A stretch of DNA of 64,000 nt from Pedobacter helvus (GCF_005925325.1 NZ_SRMP01000005.1:1-64000), one strand, 5' to 3'. Numbered from the stretch's first letter, positions 36,774-45,616 are shown. Numbers and translations: made by a program. Notes: generated by a model from the sequence alone, not told the origin.

Positions 36774-38984
36774 TTAAGCATCAAACCTAGTAACTCCCGT
36801 TATTCCTTTCACCTCTAATAGGTTTTTAATTAAATTGTCTAGATGTTCTTTGTCATTCACAAATACCTTGATAGATCCATCAAAAATACCATCATCGGTA
36901 TCAATAGTAATGGAACGGATATTTACTTTGAAGTCGTTAGAGATTACTTTGGTTAAATTGTTGATTAAACCAACATCATCAATACCAACAATACGTAAAC
37001 CTGTTAAGAAACTCAATTCTTGTTGCCTGTTCCATTTAGCTTTAACCACACGATAACCATAATTCGCCATCAATTGTGCGGCATTAGGGCAGTTGGTTCT
37101 GTGTATTTTAATGCCTTCGTTTACTGTTACAAATCCAAAAACATCATCTCCAGGAATGGGGTTACAACAAGCTGCTAAAGTGTAGTCTATTTTCTGTAAA
37201 TCCTCGCCAATCAATAAAACATCAGACTCGGGGCCTTTAACTTTCTTCAGTAGCGCATCGATGCGTTCATTGTCATTTACCCGTTCGTTGCCACGATTTT
37301 CAATTTCCTTCTCGCTAGCAACATATTCTTTTAAATCTTTAAGCTCTATTTTTCCAGTAGCTACGGCTATAAATAAATCTTGTGTAGACTGGAGTTTAAA
37401 AAAATAGCTTAGTTTGTTGAGATTATCGGTGTTGTAAGTGATTTTTAAAGACTTCAATTTACGCTCTAACAATTCCTTACCTTCTTCAGCAATTTTTCGT
37501 TTCTCTTCTTTTAAAGATGATTTGATCTTGGATTTGGCTTTCGCCGTCATTACAATGTTTAACCAATCCTCTTTTGGAGTTTGCTTGCTCGAAGTGATAA
37601 TCTCTACCTGATCGCCATTTTGTAGTTTGTACGATAGCGGAACCAGTTTATGGTTTACCTTAGCTCCAATACATTTTGCACCAATATCAGTATGAATCTC
37701 AAAAGCGAAATCTAACGCGGTTGCACCCAAAGGCAATTGCAATAATGCTCCTTTCGGCGTAAAAATGAAAATTTCATCAGAGAAAAGGTTCATCTTAAAG
37801 TCGTCCAAGAAATCTAGTGCATTAGATTCTGGATTGCTTAGCATCTCCCTCACTTTCTGGATCCATTGATCTAAACCATTGTCATTGCTACTTTCTTTGT
37901 ATTTCCAATGTGCGGCAAAACCTTTTTCTGCAATCTCGTTCATTCGTTGTGTGCGGATTTGCACTTCTACCCACTGACCTTTCGGTCCCATCACGGTAGT
38001 ATGTAAAGACTCGTAGCCGTTTCCTTTTGGAGAAGAAACCCAGTCACGTAAACGATCTGGATTTGGACGGTATAAATCAGTAACAATAGAATAAGCCTTC
38101 CAACAATCTGCTTTCTCGCTTTCTGGCGCACTATCCAAAATAATTCTAATAGCAAAAAGATCATAAACCTCCTCGAAAGGGATGTTCTTTTTCTTCATTT
38201 TATTCCAAATCGAATGAATGGATTTTGGACGGCCGTAAACGTTGGCAATTAAGCCTTGTTCCGCTAAAATATCATTGATTGGCTCAACAAAAGCTTTGAT
38301 GAATGCGTTTCGTTCTGCCTTTTTCTCATTAAGTTGCGTTGCAATGTATTTGTAAGTATCGGGTTCCAGATACTTCATCGACAAATCTTCCAATTCGGAT
38401 TTAATCGCATACAAGCCTAAGCGATGTGCTAAAGGTGCATACAAATAGATCGTTTCAGACGCAATTTTCAATTGTTTGTGACGAGGCATAAAATCCATCG
38501 TACGCATATTGTGCAGCCTGTCCGCCAGTTTAATCAAAATCACCCTAACATCATCAGCAAGGGTAAGTAGCATTTTTCTAAAGTTCTCGGCTTGTAAAGA
38601 GCTATTAGTGTCGAAAACCCCAGATATTTTGGTTAAACCGTCAATAATCTTCGCAGTTTTTTTGCCAAACTCACGCTCAATATCCTCGAGAGTGATGTCG
38701 GTATCTTCAACCACATCATGTAATAATGCGCAAACAATAGAGGTAGTCCCTAATCCAATCTCTTCGGCAGCAATTTGTGCTACTGCAATAGGATGGTATA
38801 TATAAGGTTCGCCAGACTTGCGGCGCATGTCTTTGTGGCTCTCCAACGCCATGTCGAAAGCTTTGCGTATTTCCTTCTTGTCTCCCTTTTGAAGCGTTGA
38901 TTTAGAGGCACGTAGCAAAGCCCTGTACCTTTTTAGTATTTCTTTTTTCTCTGCCTCAAGATCTATAACCAAAGTATTCTTCAT
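36774..38984 (-). CDS. RelA/SpoT bifunctional (p)ppGpp synthetase/hydrolase
   Basis: A 736-aa stringent-response enzyme. Domains in order: HD hydrolase (about 45-200; YIYHPIAVAQIAAE, ALLHDVVEDTD, KLADRLHNMRTM), synthetase (about 235-360; GRPKSIHSIWNKM, DLFAIRII, GNGYESLHTTVMGP), TGS (about 400-462; DEIFIFTPKGALLQLPLGATALDFA), a zinc-finger-like Cys/His region (CCNPIPGDDVFGFVT, HRTNCPNA), and C-terminal ACT (about 660-736). The intact HDVVEDT motif means hydrolysis is likely retained, so it is a Rel/SpoT-type dual enzyme. A 22-bp palindrome lies just upstream. Confidence 0.96.
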   Translation of the reverse strand: MKNTLVIDLEAEKKEILKRYRALLRASKSTLQKGDKKEIRKAFDMALESHKDMRRKSGEPYIYHPIAVAQIAAEEIGLGTTSIVCALLHDVVEDTDITLEDIEREFGKKTAKIIDGLTKISGVFDTNSSLQAENFRKMLLTLADDVRVILIKLADRLHNMRTMDFMPRHKQLKIASETIYLYAPLAHRLGLYAIKSELEDLSMKYLEPDTYKYIATQLNEKKAERNAFIKAFVEPINDILAEQGLIANVYGRPKSIHSIWNKMKKKNIPFEEVYDLFAIRIILDSAPESEKADCWKAYSIVTDLYRPNPDRLRDWVSSPKGNGYESLHTTVMGPKGQWVEVQIRTQRMNEIAEKGFAAHWKYKESSNDNGLDQWIQKVREMLSNPESNALDFLDDFKMNLFSDEIFIFTPKGALLQLPLGATALDFAFEIHTDIGAKCIGAKVNHKLVPLSYKLQNGDQVEIITSSKQTPKEDWLNIVMTAKAKSKIKSSLKEEKRKIAEEGKELLERKLKSLKITYNTDNLNKLSYFFKLQSTQDLFIAVATGKIELKDLKEYVASEKEIENRGNERVNDNERIDALLKKVKGPESDVLLIGEDLQKIDYTLAACCNPIPGDDVFGFVTVNEGIKIHRTNCPNAAQLMANYGYRVVKAKWNRQQELSFLTGLRIVGIDDVGLINNLTKVISNDFKVNIRSITIDTDDGIFDGSIKVFVNDKEHLDNLIKNLLEVKGITGVTRFDA

Positions 38985-39003
38985 TTGTGTTTTCTAGGTA
39001 AAA

Positions 39004-39025
39004 TTATAGTGATATTACACTATAA
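39004..39025. promoter_or_regulatory. palindrome upstream of relA/spoT
   Basis: TTATAGTG (39004-39011) and CACTATAA (39018-39025) flank a 6-nt centre. It is 20 bases upstream of the ATG at 38984, in the position of a promoter; it may be an operator, since no T-run accompanies it. Confidence 0.45.
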
Positions 39026-39071
39026 AGTCTTATATTGGGTTGTAGTTAAAACGAATATATAAAATTAGCGC

Positions 39072-39079
39072 TAACTTTG
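39072..39079 (+). promoter_or_regulatory. -7 element of the DUF4294 gene
   Basis: TAACTTTG, 16 nt upstream of the ATG at 39095. The TTG at 39077, an alternative start of the longer frame, lies inside this box and cannot be the start. Confidence 0.55.
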
Positions 39080-39094
39080 AATAGGCATAAATTT

Positions 39095-39712
39095 ATGAAA
39101 TTTTATCGTCTTTTTGCTGTTTCAATTGTCATGATTGCTGTTTTTGACGCCAAGGCTCAAGATAGCACATCAGCTGGTATTTGGCCGAAATTAGGCAAAA
39201 ATGATACCATTCGTGTGGCGGCTACAAATGAAGGTGGTTATATGATCCCATGGATTGGCCTTAAAGAAGTGGTGATAATCGGTCAACGGATTTGGAAATC
39301 GCCTCAGGAACAAGCTGCTTATAACCGCTTAAGGTACAACGTACTCAAAGTGATGCCTTATGCATTGTTTGCCAAAAGAAGATACGAACAGTTAGAGCGA
39401 GACGTAGCAGTTGTGGGCGATAAAAAGGAGCAAAAGCGTTTAATAAAGGAATGCGATAATGAAATTAAGAGGATGTTTAACACCGAAATAAAGGAGTTGA
39501 CCATTACTCAAGGACAAATATTAACTAAATTAATTGATAGAGAGGTAGGAAGAACAACGTACGATATTGTGAAGGAGACGAAGGGAAAATTTGCGGCGTT
39601 TTCTTACCAACTGGTTGCTAGAGTGGTAGGACATAATTTAAAAAATACCTACAGTGTTCAAGAAGATAGAGATATCGAATCGATTATCAGGAACTCTGGC
39701 TACTATCAGTAA
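39095..39712 (+). CDS. exported DUF4294-type protein
   Basis: A 205-aa protein starting MKFYRLFAVSIVMIAVFDAKAQ, a signal peptide. The rest matches what is known of DUF4294 proteins in Bacteroidota: an N-terminal GGYMIPWIGLKEVVI strand pair, then a helical, charged region (YNRLRYNVLKVMPYA, KEQKRLIKECDNEI) and a tail RVVGHNLKNTYSVQED. Function not known. Divergent from relA/spoT. Glutathione peroxidase starts 9 bases after its stop. Confidence 0.8.
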   Translation: MKFYRLFAVSIVMIAVFDAKAQDSTSAGIWPKLGKNDTIRVAATNEGGYMIPWIGLKEVVIIGQRIWKSPQEQAAYNRLRYNVLKVMPYALFAKRRYEQLERDVAVVGDKKEQKRLIKECDNEIKRMFNTEIKELTITQGQILTKLIDREVGRTTYDIVKETKGKFAAFSYQLVARVVGHNLKNTYSVQEDRDIESIIRNSGYYQ

Positions 39713-39721
39713 AGTTTAAAT

Positions 39722-40228
39722 ATGAAGGTAAATCCAACAGTGTATCCATTTAAGGCTCGTCTTATTAATGGAACAGAAAAAAACTTGGCCGATTTTAACG
39801 GTAAAGTATTGTTGATAGTAAACACAGCTTCTGGTTGTGGTTTTACTCCGCAGTTAAAAGAATTACAGCAAATTAGAGAAGAATTTTCTGAACAAGGTTT
39901 CGAAGTATTGGGTTTTCCATCCAATGATTTTGGTAAACAGGAACCCTTAGACGGAGCAGCGATTAATGAGTTTTGTGAAGTGAATTACGGTGTGCAATTT
40001 CCGATTTTCGATAAAATTATGGTAAGAGGAAAAGAAGCACATCCTTTGTTTAAATTTCTGGCGGATAAAAAACAAAATGGTAACCTAACTTCCACACCAC
40101 GTTGGAATTTTCATAAATATTTGATCAACAAAAAAGGTGAAGTAGTAGAATATTTCTTTCCATTTACCAAGCCAACTTCATCTAAAGTGAAGAAAAAAAT
40201 ACAACGTTTATTATTGGAAAATGATTAA
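39722..40228 (+). CDS. glutathione peroxidase-family thiol peroxidase
   Basis: A 168-aa peroxidase. The active-site block is VNTASGCGFTPQ (Cys near residue 41 in place of selenocysteine), followed by FPSNDFGKQEP (Gln of the catalytic set near 77) and WNFHKYLIN (Trp and Asn). The sequence lacks a signal peptide, so it is cytosolic. Members with Cys usually use thioredoxin rather than glutathione. In this lineage bacillithiol is made (bshB1 is the next gene but one spacer), so a role in thiol-linked peroxide defence fits. Confidence 0.92.
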   Translation: MKVNPTVYPFKARLINGTEKNLADFNGKVLLIVNTASGCGFTPQLKELQQIREEFSEQGFEVLGFPSNDFGKQEPLDGAAINEFCEVNYGVQFPIFDKIMVRGKEAHPLFKFLADKKQNGNLTSTPRWNFHKYLINKKGEVVEYFFPFTKPTSSKVKKKIQRLLLEND

Positions 40229-40309
40229 ATGAGAAAATGACTAAATGGGTAACTAGCCACTGGATTTCGGAAAGGTATTTACTCATTTAATCATCTGCTC
40301 ATTCTAAAT
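40229..40309. repeat. AATGAGTAAATGA-type spacer repeat, copy 1
   Basis: AAATGAGAAAATGACTAAATG at the left and TTACTCATTTAATCATCTGC near the right (40269-40290) are partly complementary. Nearly the same sequence opens the spacer at 49990-50068. A dispersed, foldback spacer repeat without coding capacity. Confidence 0.5.
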
Positions 40310-40316
40310 TAACTAT

Positions 40317-41033
40317 ATGAAATTAGATTTATTGGTGTTGGCTGTTCATCCTGATGATGCAGAGTTGGGATGTTCGGGTACCATTATTAAACATATTGCA
40401 CAAGGTAAAAAAGTAGGTATTGTAGATTTTACCAAAGGTGAACTAGGCACACGTGGTACGATTGAAACCCGTGCAGAAGAATCTAAAAACGCTTCTGCAA
40501 TTATGGGAATTCATGCAAGAGAAAATATCGGTATCAGAGATGGTTTCTTTAAAAACGATGAAGAACATCAGTTGCAGGTAGTACAGATGATCCGTAAATA
40601 TCAACCAGAGATTATCTTAACTAATGCTTTGTACGATCGTCATCCAGATCATGGCAGGGCTTCTGATTTAGCTAACGATGCGATCTTCCTGTCTGGACTG
40701 AGAAAAATTGAAACTAGCGTAGATGGTATTGTACAAGAGCCTTGGCGCCCAAGATTAACACTGCAATACATTCAGGACACTTACATTAAACCAGATATCA
40801 TTATTGATATTTCGGAACAGATGGAACAGAAGATAGCAGCAATTAGAGCTTTTAAAACGCAATTTGATAGTCCGAGTGAAGATGAGCCACAAACCTATAT
40901 TTCTACTCCAGGTTTTCTACAATCGGTAATTGCACGAGCTAGAGAAATGGGAAAAAATATTGGCGCAGAATACGGCGAAGGTTTTACTTCTCGAAAGCTT
41001 TTGGGCGTAGATAGTTTATTTGATTTGCGGTAA
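40317..41033 (+). CDS. bshB1: bacillithiol biosynthesis deacetylase BshB1
   Basis: A 238-aa zinc-dependent LmbE-like deacetylase that removes acetate from GlcNAc-malate in bacillithiol synthesis. Zinc motif AVHPDDAELGCSG (residues 9-21, H-P-D-D-A-E), ELGTRGTIETRAEES, and ALYDRHPDHGRASDL (H-P-D-H, near 102-116). The BshB1-type ending QIRAFKTQF-like stretch (AIRAFKTQFDSPSEDEPQT) is present. It implies bacillithiol as low-molecular-weight thiol in this organism. Confidence 0.93.
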   Translation: MKLDLLVLAVHPDDAELGCSGTIIKHIAQGKKVGIVDFTKGELGTRGTIETRAEESKNASAIMGIHARENIGIRDGFFKNDEEHQLQVVQMIRKYQPEIILTNALYDRHPDHGRASDLANDAIFLSGLRKIETSVDGIVQEPWRPRLTLQYIQDTYIKPDIIIDISEQMEQKIAAIRAFKTQFDSPSEDEPQTYISTPGFLQSVIARAREMGKNIGAEYGEGFTSRKLLGVDSLFDLR

Positions 41034-41140
41034 CAAAACCCTTTCAAATCCAACAATTTTGGTTGTTTCTTGTTTAATGGTTAACTAGTAAAGTCAATTA
41101 GTTTTGACTTATAACCTTCTACTTTTAACTTTTTACATCT

Positions 41141-42502
41141 ATGGCCAATCTATTTTCCTCTTTAAAAAATGCATATCAATTATTTAAAAGCGTAGACTTT
41201 CAAAAACTGGATGCGCTTTCTAAAAAAGTCGATCTACCTAAAATGGTAGAGGCGATATCTAGCCTTGACGAAAAGCAGCTACAAGGCATGATGAAAATGA
41301 TGGGCGGAAGTTCTCGCAAAAAAGAATTACCGCCTATTGAAGGAGATTTTTATCAACTTGGAGAAGAAGCGCTAAATGAAGAAGACAGGGCTTTACAATT
41401 GAAAGTTAGGGCTTTTCTAGAAAAAGAAGTCAAACCCATTGTTAATGATTATTGGTTAAAAGCCGAATTTCCGCACGAAATAATTCCGAGAATAGCAGAA
41501 CTTAACGTTTGCGGTTTGACCTATAAAGGTTATGGCTGTGCAGGAAAATCTAATTTGATGGAAGGCATTTTAGCGATGGAACTTGCCCGAGTTGACACTT
41601 CTATGTCTACTTTTTTTGGGGTGCAAAGTGGTTTGGCTATGGGCAGTATTTACTTGTTAGGCTCTGATGAACAGAAACAAGAATGGTTACCATCTATGCA
41701 GCAGTTTAAAACTATTGGCGCCTTTGGTTTAACCGAGCCCGAAGTAGGCTCTGGCGCTGCTGGAGGTTTAAATACTACTGTAAAACGGAAAGGTAATAAG
41801 TGGGTGATCAATGGACAAAAGAAATGGATAGGTAATGCGCCGTTTGCGGATATTACTATTATTTGGGCAAGAGATTTAGATGATAACCAAGTGAAAGGCT
41901 TCTTGGTAAGGAAAGAAACTCCAGGTTTTTCTGTAGAAAAAATGCACGATAAAATGGCACTTCGCATTGTTCAAAACGGATTGATTACCCTTACTAATTG
42001 TGAGGTAGACGAAGCAGATCGATTGCAAAATGCAAATTCATTTAAAGATACAGCAAAGGTGCTGCAAATGACTAGGGCCGGAGTGGCTTGGCAGGCAGTA
42101 GGTTGCGCAAGAGGGGCTTATGAAGCAGCGTTAGCTTATACGCAAAAGCGCAAGCAATTTGGAAGACCGATTGCATCTTTTCAATTGATACAAAATCATT
42201 TGGTAGAGATGTTATCTAACCTCACAGCAATGCAGACCTTATGTTTCCGATTATCGCAGTTACAAGATCAAAACTTATTGACCGATGAACATGCTTCTCT
42301 GGCTAAGGTATTTTGCTCAATGCGAACTCGTGATGTGGTAAGTCGTGCAAGAGAAGTAATGGGTGGAAATGGAATTTTGCTAGAATACGATGTAGCTCGT
42401 TTTGTAGCTGATGCCGAGGCTATTTATTCTTACGAAGGAACTAAAGAAATCAACACTTTAATTGTAGGAAGAGCAATTACGGGATATTCTGCTTTTGTTT
42501 AA
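41141..42502 (+). CDS. acyl-CoA dehydrogenase family protein
   Basis: A 453-aa flavoprotein with about 65 extra residues before the standard domain. FAD/substrate blocks: FGLTEPEVGSGAAGGLNTTV, KWVINGQKKWIGNAPFADI, YTQKRKQFGRPIASFQLIQ, and GGNGILLEYDVARFVADAEAIYSYEGTKEIN, where the Glu of YEGT sits at the catalytic-base position used by glutaryl-CoA and isovaleryl-type enzymes. The DTSMSTFFGVQ and LLSEYD-like blocks are closer to glutaryl-CoA dehydrogenases, possibly lysine-linked given the lysine transaminase nearby, but substrate is inference. Confidence 0.9.
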   Translation: MANLFSSLKNAYQLFKSVDFQKLDALSKKVDLPKMVEAISSLDEKQLQGMMKMMGGSSRKKELPPIEGDFYQLGEEALNEEDRALQLKVRAFLEKEVKPIVNDYWLKAEFPHEIIPRIAELNVCGLTYKGYGCAGKSNLMEGILAMELARVDTSMSTFFGVQSGLAMGSIYLLGSDEQKQEWLPSMQQFKTIGAFGLTEPEVGSGAAGGLNTTVKRKGNKWVINGQKKWIGNAPFADITIIWARDLDDNQVKGFLVRKETPGFSVEKMHDKMALRIVQNGLITLTNCEVDEADRLQNANSFKDTAKVLQMTRAGVAWQAVGCARGAYEAALAYTQKRKQFGRPIASFQLIQNHLVEMLSNLTAMQTLCFRLSQLQDQNLLTDEHASLAKVFCSMRTRDVVSRAREVMGGNGILLEYDVARFVADAEAIYSYEGTKEINTLIVGRAITGYSAFV

Positions 42503-42512
42503 GATTTGAAGG

Positions 42513-42539
42513 CTTACGAAGTTTCTAAAACTTCGTAAG
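42513..42539. terminator. hairpin between convergent genes
   Basis: CTTACGAAGTTT (42513-42524) and AAACTTCGTAAG (42528-42539) form a perfect 12-bp stem with a 3-nt loop. It sits between the convergent ends of the acyl-CoA dehydrogenase and the small minus-strand gene; no T-run, so termination strength is uncertain. Confidence 0.65.
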
Positions 42540-42551
42540 TCTCACTATATA

Positions 42552-42944
42552 TTATTTAAATGGCCATTTGACCAAACCTACATTACCCATTGCACTTTTT
42601 TCGTACAGCGCAAAGCAATTGCTGTTAAACTGAGTATCAAAATTGACATCACCTGGAGATAAAGTTTTAGGTGCTTGTGTGCCTTTTAGAAAGTAGTAAA
42701 CTTTAGTATTGCCATATTTCGTATGGGGCATCAAATCTCCATATTCTTTTAATTGAGCAGTTGAGGTATCGGTAACTGTAACCGCATAAATACGCTGAAC
42801 TGGACCGGTATTGTTTTCGTTTCTATAGGAAGCTACCTCTTTAAAACCACCTTTTAAATCCTTCATGCCAGATTGTGTAAAAGTGTCTTTCAACATCCAG
42901 CCAATTAGGCCAAGTACAAGTAAAGCGATGCCGATTTTTTTCAT
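42552..42944 (-). CDS. small membrane-anchored or exported protein, unknown
   Basis: A 130-aa protein with a hydrophobic N-terminus (IGIALLVLGLIGWML, residues 4-18) that is either a signal peptide or an anchor, followed by a soluble part with YRNENNTGPVQRIYAVTVTD and a Cys near residue 111. No family recognised. Monocistronic; convergent with the acyl-CoA dehydrogenase. Confidence 0.7.
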   Translation of the reverse strand: MKKIGIALLVLGLIGWMLKDTFTQSGMKDLKGGFKEVASYRNENNTGPVQRIYAVTVTDTSTAQLKEYGDLMPHTKYGNTKVYYFLKGTQAPKTLSPGDVNFDTQFNSNCFALYEKSAMGNVGLVKWPFK

Positions 42945-43008
42945 ATCTCGAAATTAATAGAAATTGATTTTGAGTTTGTAGGAGCGAAGTCACGAAATAG
43001 AAAAACCA

Positions 43009-43038
43009 TTAAGAAGTTTAATGAGCTTAACTTCTTAA
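43009..43038. repeat. 10-bp inverted repeat
   Basis: TTAAGAAGTT (43009-43018) and AACTTCTTAA (43029-43038), 10-nt loop. It lies in the 309-base gap 42945-43253 and is not followed by a T-run. Confidence 0.55.
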
Positions 43039-43089
43039 TAGCTTAAAACATTTTTTAATTCAATATGGTTTACAGGCATAGTTAGCTGA

Positions 43090-43206
43090 TGCTGAAATAA
43101 ATTTACAGGTAGCTTTCCGCTTCGCTACAGGTCAGCATGACAGGCTGTGGATATGTCGTCACTTCCGATTCTCGGCGCAAGCTCTGAATTTATTTCAGGG
43201 TCAGCA
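43090..43206. repeat. REP-like palindromic element
   Basis: TGCTGAAATAAATT (43090-43103) and AATTTATTTCAG-gg-TCAGCA (43187-43206) are inverted repeats of about 14 bases that enclose a GC-richer middle (GGTCAGCATGACAGG, CTTCCGATTCTCGGCGCAAGC). Non-coding; the shape is that of REP or MITE-like dispersed repeats in Bacteroidota. Confidence 0.6.
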
Positions 43207-43253
43207 AAGAATAAATAATCCGTATAGGTCGAAATATCTTACTAGGCCAAATG

Positions 43254-44585
43254 CTACAACCTTGGCAAAATTTTATGCATTACCGCTATGCCTTCATCAA
43301 TATGTTGTTTTTCGATGCAAAGCGCCGGTCTGAAACGGATGGTCTGATTACCACAGCCTAAGAACATTACGTTTTCTGCCATTCCTTTTTCTACAAATTT
43401 ATTTCTCATGTCTTTATCAGGAAAATCAAAGGAACACAACAAACCTCTACCACGAACATTGCTCATTTGATCGTATTTAGTAGCTAGTTCATGAAGTTGG
43501 TTTTTAAGGTATTCGCCTACATTGGCTGCATTTTCGCAAAGGTTGTCTTCTTCCACAATATTTAATATTTGGGTAGAACGAACCATATCTACCAAATTTC
43601 CGCCCCAAGTGGAATTGATACGCGATGGAACGTTGAAAACATTGCCAGGTATTTCATCCACTTTGTTACCAACTAAAATACCGCAAACTTGCATTTTCTT
43701 CCCGAAAGCAACAATATCTGGTCTAGCTTTTTCGCTAAAATGCTGATGACACCAAAACTTTCCTGTTAAGCCTACGCCCGTTTGTACTTCGTCGTAAATT
43801 AAAAAGGCCTCGTTTTCATGCGCCAGTTGGCGAAGTTGGATTAAAAACTCTTCTCTGATATGATTGTCGCCGCCTTCCGATTGGATCGGTTCTATAATGA
43901 TGGCACAAACATCGTCTTTGTTATCCGCAAAAGCCTGTTTAATTTGAGCTAGAGACGCGGCTTCAGTTTCTTCTGCCGTTTTTAAGTTCGCTTCGCTTAA
44001 CGGAAATTTGAGCTGTGGCGTACTTACTCTTGGCCAATCAAACTTGGCAAACCATTTCGTTTTGTCTGGTAAGGTATTGGTTAAGCTCAACGTATAACCA
44101 CTACGACCGTGAAATGCTTTTTCAAAGTGGATAACCTTGAACCCCTTTTCTTCTTTATAGCCTTTGGCGAAGTTTTTCTGAACTTTCCAATCCATAGCAA
44201 CTTTAAGTGCATTTTCTATAGCCAAGGCACCACCAGCTACGAAGAATGCATGCGGTAAATAATTTGGAATACCAACTCGAGAAAAAGTATTTACAAATTC
44301 TGCGTATTGTTGTGTGTAAACATCCGAATTTGATGGATTGGCTAATGCAGCCAATAATAAATTGTGTTTAAAGGCTTCGTCATTTACCATTTTCGGGTGG
44401 TTATAACCCAAAGGCACCGAAGCGAAGCAGGTAAAGAAATCTAAAAGCTTGCGGTTGTATTTAGAGTCGTAAATATAAGCGCCGTTACTTTTTTCCATGT
44501 CGTAGGTAAGGTCGTACCCATCAGCAAGGATATGTTTTTTTAGTGTTTGTTTAACTTGGTCTGGAGCTACACTTAATTGATACAT
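43254..44585 (-). CDS. lat: L-lysine 6-transaminase
   Basis: A 443-aa class III PLP aminotransferase that transfers the epsilon-amino group of lysine to 2-oxoglutarate. The block MYQLSVAPDQVKQTLKKHIL and DFFTCFASVPLGYNHPKM are characteristic of lysine 6-transaminases; HFEKAFHGRSGYTLSLTNT and LIYDEVQTGVGLTGKFW provide the PLP-binding Asp, and AFGKKMQVCGI holds the Schiff-base Lys. A consensus promoter lies 23 bases upstream of the ATG, with a 23-bp palindrome above it. Likely start of a lysine-to-aminoadipate route; an acyl-CoA dehydrogenase nearby may belong to lysine use. Confidence 0.93.
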   Translation of the reverse strand: MYQLSVAPDQVKQTLKKHILADGYDLTYDMEKSNGAYIYDSKYNRKLLDFFTCFASVPLGYNHPKMVNDEAFKHNLLLAALANPSNSDVYTQQYAEFVNTFSRVGIPNYLPHAFFVAGGALAIENALKVAMDWKVQKNFAKGYKEEKGFKVIHFEKAFHGRSGYTLSLTNTLPDKTKWFAKFDWPRVSTPQLKFPLSEANLKTAEETEAASLAQIKQAFADNKDDVCAIIIEPIQSEGGDNHIREEFLIQLRQLAHENEAFLIYDEVQTGVGLTGKFWCHQHFSEKARPDIVAFGKKMQVCGILVGNKVDEIPGNVFNVPSRINSTWGGNLVDMVRSTQILNIVEEDNLCENAANVGEYLKNQLHELATKYDQMSNVRGRGLLCSFDFPDKDMRNKFVEKGMAENVMFLGCGNQTIRFRPALCIEKQHIDEGIAVMHKILPRL

Positions 44586-44607
44586 AGATTTAAGTTTTGG
44601 TATAACT

Positions 44608-44638
44608 CAAATTTATATAAATGTGCCAAAATATCAAA
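44608..44638 (-). promoter_or_regulatory. promoter of the lysine 6-transaminase gene
   Basis: On the minus strand TTTG (44638-44635), 19-nt spacer, TAAATTTG (44615-44608): ideal Bacteroidota promoter. Transcription would start near 44602. Confidence 0.75.
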
Positions 44639-44647
44639 TTTAGGCGG

Positions 44648-44670
44648 TTTTTGAACTCGGAGTTCAAAAA
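44648..44670. promoter_or_regulatory. 23-bp palindrome above the lat promoter
   Basis: TTTTTGAACTC (44648-44658), one central G, GAGTTCAAAAA (44660-44670): perfect arms of 11. It lies 10 bases upstream of the -33 element of lat and 73 bases beyond the end of the ACC-deaminase-like gene, so an activator or repressor site is likelier than a terminator (no T-run of its own beyond the arm). Confidence 0.55.
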
Positions 44671-44742
44671 CTAGGTTTAAACAGTTTAAAGTTAGATTTT
44701 GCCCTAAACTTCCATCACTTTCAAAAAATGTGGAAAAATATT

Positions 44743-45615
44743 TTAAGCAATTTTCTCGAATTCGGCCAGTTTTCCCAAAATTCCGAACAGCCCGCCTGTA
44801 TGTACTGCTAAAATTCTAGCATCTTTTGAAACCTGTTTTTTGGCGATCAAATCATTGATGGCGTAAAACATCTTCCCAGTGTAAATGGGGTCTGCCAGTA
44901 TCCCGGTTTTGCTACTAAAATCTTTAACAAAGGAAATGAGTTCTGGAGTAGTTTTAGCGTAACCACCAAAATGGTAATCTGTATGTAGATGTAATTTATC
45001 AAGGTCTTGTTCGTAACGAGCTATTTCTTCTCTAATAAAGTCGCCACCTTTTAAAACTGGAATTACATGTAGTTGGGTATTTAAGTTAAGCTGATTGATC
45101 CCTTTCAGCAATCCTACGGCAGTAGTGCCAGTTCCAGCTGCACAAAATATGTAATCGAAAGGTCCGGTTAATTCACTGATAATTTCTGCACAACCGATGG
45201 TTGCTTCTTCGCTTGCGCCACCCTCATCTATAAAATAGGCATCCTCATCATTTGCAAAATACCTTTTAAATAATTCGGGTTTGTTTCTATAGCTTTCTCT
45301 ATCAATAAAGCGCAATTGCATGCCGAATATTTTGCAGAGCGCAAGCATTTCGTTACTTACTTCTTCACCTCTTACAAATGCAGTTGCTTTTAACTGATGT
45401 TTTGCTGCTGCCGCTGCTGTGGCTAATAAATGATTTGAGTATGCACCTCCAAATGTGACCAGATGATTTTTTTTCTTAGCTGTAGCAGCTTGTAGAATGT
45501 ATTTCAGTTTACGCCATTTATTACCCGATATAAAAGGATCTATCAAGTCGTCTCTCTTAATGGAAAGTGTTGTTCCGTTGTAGGAAACTTGTTGTATAGG
45601 GCTAGGTATTTGCAT
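44743..45615 (-). CDS. ACC deaminase / D-cysteine desulfhydrase family PLP enzyme
   Basis: A 290-aa PLP enzyme of the tryptophan-synthase-beta fold. KRDDLIDPFISGNKWRKLKY carries the Schiff-base Lys (near residue 34), GGAYSNHLLATAAAA the Ser-Asn pair for the substrate carboxylate, and CAAGTGTTAVGLLKGI the phosphate loop. Sequence alone does not separate 1-aminocyclopropane-1-carboxylate deaminase from D-cysteine desulfhydrase. About 40 residues shorter than true ACC deaminases, favouring the desulfhydrase-like group. Its ATG lies one base after the T-run of the upstream gene's terminator, so its own promoter must overlap that hairpin or it depends on read-through. Confidence 0.82.
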   Translation of the reverse strand: MQIPSPIQQVSYNGTTLSIKRDDLIDPFISGNKWRKLKYILQAATAKKKNHLVTFGGAYSNHLLATAAAAAKHQLKATAFVRGEEVSNEMLALCKIFGMQLRFIDRESYRNKPELFKRYFANDEDAYFIDEGGASEEATIGCAEIISELTGPFDYIFCAAGTGTTAVGLLKGINQLNLNTQLHVIPVLKGGDFIREEIARYEQDLDKLHLHTDYHFGGYAKTTPELISFVKDFSSKTGILADPIYTGKMFYAINDLIAKKQVSKDARILAVHTGGLFGILGKLAEFEKIA

Positions 45616-45616
45616 A

